Shown here piece by piece: positions 44,808 through 52,580 of a stretch of 64,000 nucleotides of DNA. Origin of the DNA: DATLLN01 sp963809205 (lineage in GTDB: Bacteria; Actinomycetota; Thermoleophilia; Gaiellales; JAICJC01); NCBI GenBank assembly GCA_963809205.1, contig CAWEIS010000003.1:248001-312000 (forward strand), written 5' to 3'. Below the pieces are notes generated by a model that worked only from the letters and a program-made list of their open reading frames with translations, searched no databases and was not told where the DNA came from. The translations under genes and the position numbers were made by a program. Numbering within the stretch: the stretch's first letter is position 1; each line of letters begins with the position of its first letter.

Positions 44808-45914
44808 ATGGCGATCCGAGAGGCAGCCTGCAGCTGCGGCCAGCTCCGACTTCGGGCGGAGGGCGACCCGTTCCACGTCGGCCTCTGCCACTGTCTTGCC
44901 TGCCAGCGCCGCACCGGCAGCGCGTTCGGCATGCAGGCCGGGTTCAAGGCGGGGCAGGTGACGATCTCCGGGCGCCACGCGGAGTATCCGCGGATCTCCG
45001 ACGAGGCCGACCGCAAGGTGCATGTCTTCCACTTCTGCCGGGACTGCGGCGGCACCGTGTTCTACACCGAGCCCGACGAGCGCGACCTGGTGGTCGTGAT
45101 GGTGGGCGCGTTCGCGGATCCCGGGTTCCCGCCGCCGATGTCGTCCGGGTACCACGCCCGCAAGCACGAGTGGTTCGGCCTCTCGGACTCGATCGAGACG
45201 GACGACCTGTGGGCGGAGTTGCACCCGCTCTACGAGGGTGGCGGCTACGCGGCGGCCGCCTGCAGCTGCGGACAGCTCCAACTGCGCGTCGAGGGCGATC
45301 CCGTGCGCGTCAGCATTTGCCACTGCCTCGCCTGCCAGCGGCGCACGGGCAGCGCGTTCGGCTACCAGGCCCGCTTCCCGGCCGGTCGCGTCACGGTGAC
45401 CGGCCGCCACAGCGAGTACGTCAGGCATCCGGACGACGGCGGGGAGGAGCGGCGGTTCCGTTTCTGCCCGGACTGCGGCTCGACGGTCTTCTACTCGACG
45501 GGCAACGACCCCGACCTGATCGCCGTTGCGGTCGGCGGGTTCGCCGATCCCGCGTTCCCGCCACCGACCGTCGCCGTGTACGAGTCGCGGCGCCACTCCT
45601 GGCTCGAGCTGCCGGCGGAGATCGAGCGCGACGATGTCTGGGAGGAACTGCTGCCGCTGTACGAGGCGGGAGACTACGAGGCGGTGGCCGATCGCGGCAA
45701 GCAGTTGGTCGAGGCGCATCCCACCTATGCCGAGCTGGCCTACAACGTCGCCTGCTGCGAGAGCCTCGCCGGACGCGCCGACGATGCGATCGCCCATCTC
45801 CGGCTTGCGCTCGAGCGCGAGGAGTCGCTGCGGCCGCAGGCGGCCGTCGACTCCGACCTCGACGCGATCCGCGACCGGCGCGCGTTCAGGGATCTGATCG
45901 GTCAGCCCGTGTAG
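44808..45914 (+). CDS. Tandem GFA-domain protein with C-terminal TPR-like region
   Basis: A 368-residue fusion. Residues 1-143 and 146-290 are two glutathione-dependent formaldehyde-activating (GFA/CENP-V) zinc domains in tandem, each with C-S-C-G-Q-L, C-H-C-L-A-C-Q-R-R-T-G-S-A-F and C-x-D-C-G-x-T-V-F-Y. Residues 290-368 form a TPR-like helical tail (Y-E-A-G-D-Y-E-A-V-A, A-Y-N-V-A-C-C-E-S-L-A-G). GFA proteins bind zinc and some act on glutathione-formaldehyde adducts, but most have no known reaction. The duplicated halves are closely similar, suggesting internal duplication. Convergent overlap of 13 bp with the DUF1326 gene. Confidence 0.85.
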   Translation: MAIREAACSCGQLRLRAEGDPFHVGLCHCLACQRRTGSAFGMQAGFKAGQVTISGRHAEYPRISDEADRKVHVFHFCRDCGGTVFYTEPDERDLVVVMVGAFADPGFPPPMSSGYHARKHEWFGLSDSIETDDLWAELHPLYEGGGYAAAACSCGQLQLRVEGDPVRVSICHCLACQRRTGSAFGYQARFPAGRVTVTGRHSEYVRHPDDGGEERRFRFCPDCGSTVFYSTGNDPDLIAVAVGGFADPAFPPPTVAVYESRRHSWLELPAEIERDDVWEELLPLYEAGDYEAVADRGKQLVEAHPTYAELAYNVACCESLAGRADDAIAHLRLALEREESLRPQAAVDSDLDAIRDRRAFRDLIGQPV

Positions 45915-46516
45915 TCGAAGGTCGCCTCGTAGCCGCAGCGGCCGGCGTACCGGAACTCGAAGTGGCCGTCGTGGGCGTCGAGCAGTTCGGCGACCACCTC
46001 CCGCCCGCTTCGGTCGTGGCCGGGGATGATGCACGAGACCGGGCTCTGCGTCTCGAATGGCCCGCGGATCCGCACCTCGACCGCGCCGCCCGCCCGGAAC
46101 CATCCGCGGCCCGGCGTGTGGTCGATCTCGATCCTGCTGGGGACGACAGCCAGCCGGTTGCTCGGCTTGAACGCCCAGGGGAACTGGCTAAGCGGCGTCC
46201 CGCCCAGTCGGCCGGCGAAGACGTCCGCGAGTACGGCGCGCTGCTCGTCGCTCGCCCGCTCGTCGACGTGCATCACCCACGTCCATGGCGAGCCGGGCTC
46301 GTCGTCGCTGTACCAGACCACCAGCACGACGCACAGCGATGCCATGTCGAGTCCGCCGATCGCCCCCTCGGTGATCCGCCAGGAGAGAGCGCCCGTGCAG
46401 GTGCCGTAGGTCGACCGGCCTCCGGCGACGCCGTCGATCCGCCGGCACGGGCAGATCGGGTCGCAGTTGCACACCTCGAGATACGTGCCCGAGATACGCC
46501 AGGCGGTGTCGGTCAC
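45902..46516 (-). CDS. DUF1326 domain protein
   Basis: A 204-residue DUF1326 protein: W-R-I-S-G-T-Y-L-E-V-C-N-C-D-P-I-C-P-C near the N-terminus with clustered cysteines, then G-G-R-S-T-Y-G-T-C, W-T-W-V-M-H-V-D-E-R-A and a C-terminal F-R-Y-A-G-R-C-G. The function of the family is unknown; it usually travels with a DUF2182 membrane protein, and a stub of that protein lies directly upstream here. GTG start overlapping the stub stop by 4 nt. Confidence 0.85.
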   Translation of the reverse strand: MTDTAWRISGTYLEVCNCDPICPCRRIDGVAGGRSTYGTCTGALSWRITEGAIGGLDMASLCVVLVVWYSDDEPGSPWTWVMHVDERASDEQRAVLADVFAGRLGGTPLSQFPWAFKPSNRLAVVPSRIEIDHTPGRGWFRAGGAVEVRIRGPFETQSPVSCIIPGHDRSGREVVAELLDAHDGHFEFRYAGRCGYEATFDYTG

Positions 46517-46626
46517 ATCCGCTCCATCGGGATCGCCGGGGGATGGCGCACGACAGCTGCCCAGCCCAGGGCGGAGCAGCCCAGCAGGCCGGCCGTCAGG
46601 AGGACGGAGACCGGGATCCCGCGCAT
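46513..46626 (-). pseudogene. DUF2182-like N-terminal stub (37 residues)
   Basis: A short frame ending 4 nt inside the DUF1326 start. It has one hydrophobic helix (V-L-L-T-A-G-L-L-G-C-S-A-L-G-W-A-A-V-V) followed by I-P-M-E-R-M, like the first helix and loop of DUF2182 membrane proteins, which normally continue for another 200 residues. The rest is missing. Either a deletion remnant or a small coupled membrane peptide. Confidence 0.45.
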
Positions 46627-46642
46627 CGTCGCGACTGATCTA

Positions 46643-48226
46643 TCACATCGTGGGCACGCCGGCGATGTCCTCGAGGCGGCGCACGACCTCTGCGAGCAGC
46701 AGGCGTGTGTCGATCTCCGCCGTCGCTGTCCGGCGCAGCAGCGGCTCGATCTCCCGCAGGTCGGCGAGGATCCGCGCACGCTCGTCCGTCCGCTTGCCGA
46801 AGTCGTTCGTCGTGCGGGTCGCAAGCCGCTCGAGGATGGTTTCCTGTGGGGCGCTGAGCAGCACCACGGCATCGAAGCAAGCGGCGAACCGTCCCTGGTT
46901 GGCGACGCACCCGCCGACGAACAGCGGGACGGGCCGTGGCTCGGCGAGCAGCGCCGCCATCCGGTCCTCGCGCCACAGCGGCTCGCCGCCCGACGTGTCG
47001 ATCCATCCGCCGCGATCGGTGTCGACCACCCGGTGACCCCGGCGGCCGAGCTCGCCCAGCACCGTCGACTTGCCCGTAGCAGACATCCCGGTGACGAGCA
47101 CGGCCGCGCCCTCCGGCCCGGCGGATCCGGGCGCCAGCTGCGAGAGGTCGCGGGCGATCGACGTGCACTGGTCGAAGCTGGCGTCCACCAGTTCCCGGCG
47201 TAGGCTCCCATAGCGCGCCATCGCCTCGTGCTCGCTCGTCGCGCCGGCCAGCCAGCCGGCGATCGCGTCCGCCGCGCTTGCCGCGCAGACGCCGGCGTTG
47301 TCCATCCCCTCGCCGGTCCATGGATCCTGGTGCCAGCCGGCGTCGCCGACCAGCGCCCAGCCGGGGCCCGCGGGCGCGCTCACCCAGCTCGCCTCGGGCG
47401 GGCCGCCCTCGGTGCGGCCGACCGCGACGGCCGCGCTGATCCGCCCCATCAGCCCAGGGTGAGCCTCGAGCCGCCTGGCGAGCTCGGCGTCGGGCGCGGC
47501 GCGGAAGCCGGCGAAGGCGGCGGCGGGCGCGCTCAGGCCGATGCACGTGACGCCGCCGTCGGATGGGAAGACGTAGGCCATCTCGTCTCCGTTCAGGGAG
47601 AACTCTGCAGCGTCCGGCGGCTCCCCGTTCGGTCCGCGCCACTCGGCGACGTAGCGGTAGTACAGCGTCCGCAGAGGCTCCACCGAGCGCTCCATCACCG
47701 GCGCCACCTCGCGGGCCACGGTCGAGTGCCGGCCGTCTGCGCCGACCACGATCCGGCACGGGACGTCGACCTCGCGGCCACCCTGGGCCAGCGTGACGCC
47801 GCTGACCCGGTCGTCCTGGCGCAGCAGCGCCCGGACGGTTGCCGGCTGCGCCACCTCGACGGTCGAGCACCGGCGCGCCCGCTCCAGGAGCAGCTCGTCC
47901 AGCGGCGCGCGGCGCACCGACAACCCGAATCCGACATCACCGGCGCGCTGGGGCGGCCCCTCCTCGGGACCGGGCGATCCGAACCCGAAATCCCATTCGC
48001 GGGTGATCCTCGGGCAGCCCAGAGCGAGCACCTCCTCGAGCAACCCCAGCCGGTCGAGCACGGCAACCAGCCCGGCACCGCGGAAGAAGTGCGTCGAGAT
48101 GGTGGAACGGGGAAACCGTACCCGCTCGACCAGCAGCACGCGGACGCCGAGGTCGCCCAGCAGCGCGGCGAGCGTCGACCCGGCGACGCGCGCGCCGACC
48201 ACGACAACGTCGTATTCGCGGCTCAT
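46643..48226 (-). CDS. FAD-dependent oxidoreductase fused to a shikimate-kinase-like P-loop ATPase
   Basis: A 527-residue two-domain protein. Residues 1-350 are a geranylgeranyl-reductase/PHBH-type flavoprotein: V-V-V-V-G-A-R-V-A-G-S-T-L-A at the N-terminus, G-A-D-G-R-H-S in the middle and V-G-D-A-G-W-H-Q-D-P with G-E-G-M-D-N-A. From about 375 a small P-loop kinase domain follows: Walker A G-M-S-A-T-G-K-S-T (380-388), V-V-D-T-D-R-G-G-W, A-N-Q-G-R-F and D-A-V-V-L-L-S-A-P. Such kinase-like ATPases are usually separate small proteins in actinobacteria. The flavoprotein lacks its usual C-terminal extension, so the junction may be an old gene fusion. Substrates unknown. Confidence 0.8.
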   Translation of the reverse strand: MSREYDVVVVGARVAGSTLAALLGDLGVRVLLVERVRFPRSTISTHFFRGAGLVAVLDRLGLLEEVLALGCPRITREWDFGFGSPGPEEGPPQRAGDVGFGLSVRRAPLDELLLERARRCSTVEVAQPATVRALLRQDDRVSGVTLAQGGREVDVPCRIVVGADGRHSTVAREVAPVMERSVEPLRTLYYRYVAEWRGPNGEPPDAAEFSLNGDEMAYVFPSDGGVTCIGLSAPAAAFAGFRAAPDAELARRLEAHPGLMGRISAAVAVGRTEGGPPEASWVSAPAGPGWALVGDAGWHQDPWTGEGMDNAGVCAASAADAIAGWLAGATSEHEAMARYGSLRRELVDASFDQCTSIARDLSQLAPGSAGPEGAAVLVTGMSATGKSTVLGELGRRGHRVVDTDRGGWIDTSGGEPLWREDRMAALLAEPRPVPLFVGGCVANQGRFAACFDAVVLLSAPQETILERLATRTTNDFGKRTDERARILADLREIEPLLRRTATAEIDTRLLLAEVVRRLEDIAGVPTM

Positions 48227-48256
48227 CGCTCGAGTCTCTCATCCAACGCCCGCCGG

Positions 48257-48262
48257 TACAGT
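48257..48262 (+). promoter_or_regulatory. -10 box of the DUF899 gene
   Basis: TACAGT ends 6 nt before the ATG at 48269. Confidence 0.5.
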
Positions 48263-48268
48263 TCGGGC

Positions 48269-49048
48269 ATGACCTCGCACCGGACAGGCACGAGGGAGGA
48301 ATGGCTCGCGGCTCGCAGGGAGCTGCTCGCGCGCGAGAAGGAGCTGACCCGCCGCAGCGACGAGCTCGTGCGCGAACGGCAGGAGCTGCCCTGGGTCAGG
48401 CTCGACAAGGAGTACGCCTTCGACACGGCTGAGGGCGCCGCGTCGCTGGCCGAGCTGTTCCGCGGACGCTCGCAGCTGCTGGTCTACCACTTCATGTTCG
48501 GGCCGGACTACACGGCCGGCTGTCTGGCGTGCTCGGCGATCGCCGACGGCTTCAACGGGTTCGCGGTCCATCTCGAGAACCACGACGTGATGCTCTGGGC
48601 CGTGTCTCGTGCGCCGCTCGACAAGCTGCAGGCGTACGGGCGGCGGATGGGCTGGACGTTCCCGTGGGCGTCGTCGACCGACACCGACTTCAACGTCGAT
48701 TTCGACGTCTCTCTGACGGAGGAGCAGCAGCGCTCGGGGTCGCAGTACAACTTCCAGGCGGTGCCGCCGCAACCGGCCGCCGACGGGCCGGCGGACGGGC
48801 CGCGCGCGGCGTGGGCCGCAACCACGGGCACCGACTGGCCCACGTACACCCGCGAACGGCCGGGGATGAGCGCGTTCGCGCTCGAGGACGGTGTCGTCTA
48901 CCACACCTACTCCGCCTATAGCCGCGGACTGGACGGACTGTGGGGCATGTACCAGTGGCTCGACCGGGCGCCGCGTGGGCGAAACGAGCAGCGTGCCGAG
49001 GGCGATCCGCTCAACTTCTTTCGCCGGCACGACGAGTACGCCGGCTGA
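48269..49048 (+). CDS. DUF899 family thioredoxin-like protein
   Basis: A 259-residue DUF899 protein. A charged N-terminal helix (L-A-A-R-R-E-L-L-A-R-E-K-E-L-T-R) precedes a thioredoxin-like fold with L-L-V-Y-H-F-M-F-G-P-D-Y, G-C-L-A-C-S, S-R-A-P-L-D-K-L-Q-A-Y and F-P-W-A-S-S-T-D-T-D-F-N. The C-L-A-C motif may be redox active. The C-terminal H-T-Y-S-A-Y-S-R-G-L and W-L-D-R-A-P-R-G are typical. Function unknown, possibly peroxide or thiol related. Confidence 0.88.
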   Translation: MTSHRTGTREEWLAARRELLAREKELTRRSDELVRERQELPWVRLDKEYAFDTAEGAASLAELFRGRSQLLVYHFMFGPDYTAGCLACSAIADGFNGFAVHLENHDVMLWAVSRAPLDKLQAYGRRMGWTFPWASSTDTDFNVDFDVSLTEEQQRSGSQYNFQAVPPQPAADGPADGPRAAWAATTGTDWPTYTRERPGMSAFALEDGVVYHTYSAYSRGLDGLWGMYQWLDRAPRGRNEQRAEGDPLNFFRRHDEYAG

Positions 49049-49152
49049 CCGGGCGGCGCGGGCCGTTAGCGCTGGGCGGCGGTGAAGATCACGCACGCCG
49101 GGCACAGGAGGCCGGCGATCAGCAGATGAGTCGAGCGCGAAGGAAGGCGGTT

Positions 49153-49640
49153 CTAGTTCTTCCCCGGTTTGCCGCCGATCACCAGCACGGTTGTCGGGGT
49201 TTCCAGCGCGACGCCTTCCCTGAACACCGGTGGCGCGACGAACAGGAGCTGCCCCGTCCGCATAGTGAACTCTTCGCCGTCGCATGTGACCCGGGCGGCT
49301 CCGGACAGCAGGACGTACACCTCTTCTTGGTCGTAGGTGGCGGCAGTCTCACTGTGGGGTGGGATCAGACACTGTCCCCCGGGGCCGTCCACGCGGCTGC
49401 GCCGAACGCGCGGATGCCGAAGTGCTGGCGCACGCTGTGGTATTCGACGGCGTCGTCGTGCCCGGGATACCGCCGCTCGATCTCCGACCAGCGCTCGACG
49501 ATCCCCGGATCGCGGTCGGCGATCAGTGCAACCGCCTCGTCCTGATCGAGTGGAACGCCGTCCTTGTCCACGTTCCAGAGCGAAGGAACATCCACGACCG
49601 CAGCGAGCTCCCACCCCTTACCGCCTACGTCTGGCTTCAC
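49153..49640 (-). pseudogene. Cupin-domain protein, one homopolymer frameshift
   Basis: The first half (W-E-L-A-A-V-V-D-V-P-S-L-W, then Y-H-S-V-R-Q-H-F-G-I-R-A-F-G) is in one frame and ends in a stop near 49365; the second half (Q-C-L-I-P-P-H-S-E, E-V-Y-V-L-L-S-G, V-F-R-E-G-V and V-L-V-I-G-G) continues in the next. The junction is at a C5/G4 run; one extra base there joins the halves into a 162-residue cupin with A-P-G-G-Q. A GTG start with a TACCGA box 8 nt upstream is plausible. Probably intact in the organism if the run was miscounted. Confidence 0.7.
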
Positions 49641-49659
49641 CGCGTCCCTCGGTAGTCGT

Positions 49660-50433
49660 CTAGGTGGCGTCGTCAGGTGATCGCACGCCGGCCCGGATCG
49701 ACGTGCTGCCGATCAGGTTGTCCAGGCCGATAAAGAATTGGTTCCCGCCCGCCAGCCCGATCTCGCGCAACACCTCGAGCTCGCGCAGGCGGACGAGCTG
49801 AGGGTTATCGACGAGGAGCTGGGCGGCGGCCCGATCGGCTTCCAGCCGATCCTTCGCAGCCACGGCCTCTGCCTCCGCCTTGATGCGTGCGACCTGCGCG
49901 GCCTTCGATGCCGCGATCACCGACGCCTCGCTCTCCCGCTCGGTTTCGATGACCCGGTTCATGATCTCGCGGAGATTGCCGGGGAAGACCAGATCCTTCA
50001 CGTCCGCCCTCAGGATCTCGACGCCATAAGACTGGGCCGAGGCCCTGACGTCTTCGCGGATTGCGTCCGTGATCTCGTTGCGGTCACGGAGGATCTGGTC
50101 GAGCGTCCGTGTCGCCAGGAACCGGCGCGCGGCCAACTGAACATCCTCGTAGACGTGCTCCTGGAAGTCGACCACGTTCTGGTGCGCCGCCTTTGCGTCG
50201 ACCACCCTCATGTAGACCAGCAGGCTCACCCGCACAGCGACCTTGTCGGCGGTCAGGATCTCCTGGTTCTTGATCGTGACCGATCGTTCGCGCAGGTCGA
50301 CGAAGGTGACGTCTCGCTTCGTCCGGTCACGCCACGCGCCCCGGCGGTGCTTCCCCGGTGTGAGCACGTCGGCCAGCACCCCGTCCTCGTAGAGCAGCCC
50401 GCAGTGTCCGTCTCGTACGACCCACTCATTCAT
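49660..50433 (-). CDS. SPFH/band 7 family protein
   Basis: A 257-residue stomatin/prohibitin-like protein. It has the SPFH core: L-T-P-G-K-H-R near the start, E-I-L-T-A-D-K-V-A-V-R-V, V-V-D-F-Q-E-H-V-Y, then the Y-G-V-E-I-L-R-A-D-V-K-D-L strand and a coiled coil of Ala/Glu/Arg (E-S-E-A-S-V-I-A-A-S-K-A-A-Q). No membrane helix is seen before the SPFH domain from the chosen ATG; some 45 further in-frame residues upstream do not add one. No NfeD partner is near. GGAG lies about 10 nt before the ATG. Confidence 0.8.
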   Translation of the reverse strand: MNEWVVRDGHCGLLYEDGVLADVLTPGKHRRGAWRDRTKRDVTFVDLRERSVTIKNQEILTADKVAVRVSLLVYMRVVDAKAAHQNVVDFQEHVYEDVQLAARRFLATRTLDQILRDRNEITDAIREDVRASAQSYGVEILRADVKDLVFPGNLREIMNRVIETERESEASVIAASKAAQVARIKAEAEAVAAKDRLEADRAAAQLLVDNPQLVRLRELEVLREIGLAGGNQFFIGLDNLIGSTSIRAGVRSPDDAT

Positions 50434-50773
50434 CTGGGGCAACTCCGTGTTGGGCTCGAAAAAGGGGCGGGGCCCGATGGCGATCCCATGCGCAGGACAG
50501 TCGCTATGTCGAACCGGTGTTCCGGTGGTTACGAGTTGCTGCTTGACGCCAGGGCCCGAAACGCCCCGCGACATCCTACCCAACGGCCGTGGCCAGGGTG
50601 CGTTCGCGACTGCGCGAGATCCTCCAACTCGGCGGCTGCGCCGAGCGGTCGCCCACGCCCGACCGATGATCTCCACGCGATAGTCGTCCGAGAAGGGTAC
50701 GCCTGCGCGCTGACGCCGCCGTCCCGCGGCGGAGCCTTCGCAGCTCGCGCCAGGTAGGCTCGAGCTCCGACCG
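50434..50773. other. Non-coding divergent spacer with a glyoxalase gene remnant
   Basis: No convincing gene. Positions 50664-50690 match 51302-51328, the 3' end of the glyoxalase gene (codons D-D-Y-R-V-E-I-I-G-R on the minus strand), at 24 of 27 bases, so a duplicated fragment of that gene seems to be buried here. A TAGGCT box at 50756-50761 may be the promoter of the acetyltransferase gene. Confidence 0.5.
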
Positions 50774-51241
50774 ATGAATCTCACGATTGAGCGTATGGGG
50801 GTCGCCACCGATGAGGTTCGGCAGCTCATCGCCGAGCTGGACATGGCGCTCGCGGGCAACTACCTGCCGGAGCAGCATCATGCGGTGTCGCTCGAGCAGC
50901 TCTTCGGCGGGAACGTGAGGTTCTTCGTCGCACGAGTTGACGGCGTTGCCGTCGGCTGCGGCGGCGTGGCCTTCTACGACGGTTTCGCCGAAGTCAAACG
51001 GATGTATACGCGGCCGACGGCTCGGCGGATGGGTGTCGCGGCGGGCGTCCTGCGGCGTCTGGAACGAGAAGCAAGGACGGCGGGTTACTCGATTCTCCGG
51101 CTCGAGACCGGCAGGTATCAGGCCGAAGCCATTGCCTTCTATCTGCGCGCGGGCTTTGAGCGATGCGATGCCTTCGGCGACTACGCGAGCATGACCCCGC
51201 GCTCGATCGAGACGAGCGTCTTCTGCCAGAAGACGATCTGA
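50774..51241 (+). CDS. GNAT family N-acetyltransferase
   Basis: A 155-residue GNAT protein. The acetyl-CoA binding region is R-P-T-A-R-R-M-G-V-A-A-G-V-L-R-R-L-E, with G-C-G-G-V-A-F before it and L-R-L-E-T-G-R-Y-Q, A-I-A-F-Y-L-R-A-G-F-E-R after it. The R-R-M-G-V-A turn replaces the usual R-x-x-G-x-G/A. Substrate unknown. ATG start; the spacing to the nearest -10-like box is 12 nt. Confidence 0.88.
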   Translation: MNLTIERMGVATDEVRQLIAELDMALAGNYLPEQHHAVSLEQLFGGNVRFFVARVDGVAVGCGGVAFYDGFAEVKRMYTRPTARRMGVAAGVLRRLEREARTAGYSILRLETGRYQAEAIAFYLRAGFERCDAFGDYASMTPRSIETSVFCQKTI

Positions 51242-51290
51242 GAAGCGATCGAGGTCGGCCGCTGGCCGCCGCACTCCGGCCGTGGCCAGC

Positions 51291-51677
51291 CTACTTCCGC
51301 CCGATGATCTCCACCCGGTAGTCGTCGGGGTCGCGCACGAAGCAGAGTCGCGAGCCGCCGTCGCTGACCGTGTAGGGCGGCCGCTCGGGCTCGATGCCCT
51401 GGCCTGCGAGCTGCTGGAGCGTGCCGTCCAGATTCTCGACGCCGATCGCGATGTGGCCGTAGCCGGTGCCGTTGTCGTAGCTGCGCCCGTCGTGGTTGAA
51501 CGTCAGCTCGAGCACGTTGTCGCTGCCGGGGAGGCTGAAGAAGTAGTTCGTCGCCTCCTTCTTGCCGTCGCGGACGATGTCCATCTCGCGGGCGAAGCTG
51601 AAGCCCAGCGCCTCGTAGAACGCGCGGCTCTTCGAGGGATCGGTGATCCGGACCATGGTGTGAAGGAATGTCGTCAT
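51291..51677 (-). CDS. Lactoylglutathione lyase-like VOC protein
   Basis: A 128-residue glyoxalase I family protein. The four metal ligands are placed as in GloA: His in F-L-H-T-M-V-R-I, Glu in N-V-L-E-L-T, His in G-Y-G-H-I-A-I and Glu in Y-R-V-E-I-I-G. D-P-S-K-S-R-A-F-Y-E-A-L-G-F is the standard first helix. The second in-frame ATG (51677) is chosen since the first overlaps the -10 box. GloA detoxifies methylglyoxal with a thiol cofactor; the cofactor here is unknown. Confidence 0.88.
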   Translation of the reverse strand: MTTFLHTMVRITDPSKSRAFYEALGFSFAREMDIVRDGKKEATNYFFSLPGSDNVLELTFNHDGRSYDNGTGYGHIAIGVENLDGTLQQLAGQGIEPERPPYTVSDGGSRLCFVRDPDDYRVEIIGRK

Positions 51678-51684
51678 GCCGGCC

Positions 51685-51690
51685 ATTCTA
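51685..51690 (-). promoter_or_regulatory. -10 box of the glyoxalase gene
   Basis: TAGAAT on the minus strand, 7 nt before the ATG at 51677; it covers part of the upstream in-frame ATG. Confidence 0.45.
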
Positions 51691-51698
51691 GGTCGGCG

Positions 51699-52580
51699 TC
51701 ACCAGTCCGCGAGGGCGTTCTCCTCGATCGAGCCGGCGCCGATCGCGCGCTCGAACGCCTCGACCTCCGCCGGCGGCATCGAGTAGGTGTGCTCGGCCGC
51801 CGGGTACTCGCCGCCGCGCACCTCTGTCGCGTACCGCTCGACCGCTCCCTTCATGACATCGCCCACCTCCGCGTAGTGCTTGACGAAGCGCGGCTGCGGG
51901 CCGTCGGAGCTGCGGATGCCGAGCATGTCGTGGAGCACCAGCACCTGGCCGTCCGTCCCGGCGCCAGAGCCGATGCCGATGGTGACGATGTCCAGCCGGC
52001 GCGAGATCGCCTCGGCCACCTGTGGCGGCACGGCCTCCAGCACGACGCCGAAGCAGCCCGCCGCCTGCACGGCGAGCGCGTCGGCGAACAGCGCCCGGGC
52101 ACCCTCGGCCTGCCGGCCCTGCGCCTTGTGCCCGCCCTTGATGGTGGCCGTCTGCGGCGTCAGCCCGAGATGGCCCATCACCGGGATTCCGGAGGCGACG
52201 ATCGCCCGGATCCGGTCGAGCGATGGCCCGGCGCCCTCGAGCTTGACGGCGTCGGCGCCGCCCTCCTTGACCAGCCGGCCGGCGTTGCGGACGGCCTCCT
52301 CGTCGGACACCTGGTAGGACATGAACGGCAGGTCGCCGATCACCAGCGCGTGCTCGACGCCCCGGCTGACCGCCCGGGTGAGGATGGTCATCTCGTCCAT
52401 CGTGGCCGGCACGGTCGAGTCGTGCCCGAGCACGACGTTGGCGGCCGAGTCGCCGACCAGCACGAGGTCGACGCCGGCCGCGTCGACGATCCGGCCGGTC
52501 GGATGGTCGTACGCCGTGATCATCACGATCGGCCGGCGCTCGGACTTCATGGTGCGCAGATCGGGCAGCGAGAGCTTCAC
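51699..52580 (-). CDS. panB: 3-methyl-2-oxobutanoate hydroxymethyltransferase
   Basis: PanB makes ketopantoate from 2-oxoisovalerate and methylene-tetrahydrofolate, the first step to pantothenate and CoA. The 293-residue TIM barrel has M-I-T-A-Y-D, V-L-V-G-D-S-A-A-N-V-V-L-G-H, G-D-L-P-F-M-S-Y, A-V-K-L-E-G-A and P-V-M-G-H-L-G-L-T-P-Q. It overlaps the panC stop by 4 nt and is the last gene of DUF2520-panC-panB. Confidence 0.96.
   Translation of the reverse strand: MKLSLPDLRTMKSERRPIVMITAYDHPTGRIVDAAGVDLVLVGDSAANVVLGHDSTVPATMDEMTILTRAVSRGVEHALVIGDLPFMSYQVSDEEAVRNAGRLVKEGGADAVKLEGAGPSLDRIRAIVASGIPVMGHLGLTPQTATIKGGHKAQGRQAEGARALFADALAVQAAGCFGVVLEAVPPQVAEAISRRLDIVTIGIGSGAGTDGQVLVLHDMLGIRSSDGPQPRFVKHYAEVGDVMKGAVERYATEVRGGEYPAAEHTYSMPPAEVEAFERAIGAGSIEENALADW

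Noticed and set aside
49049..49152. A minus-strand tail reading H-L-L-I-A-G-L-L-C-P-A-C-V-I-F before a stop
   Set aside because: It looks like the end of a small membrane protein but has no start codon in frame within the gap after the cupin stop, so no gene is called.
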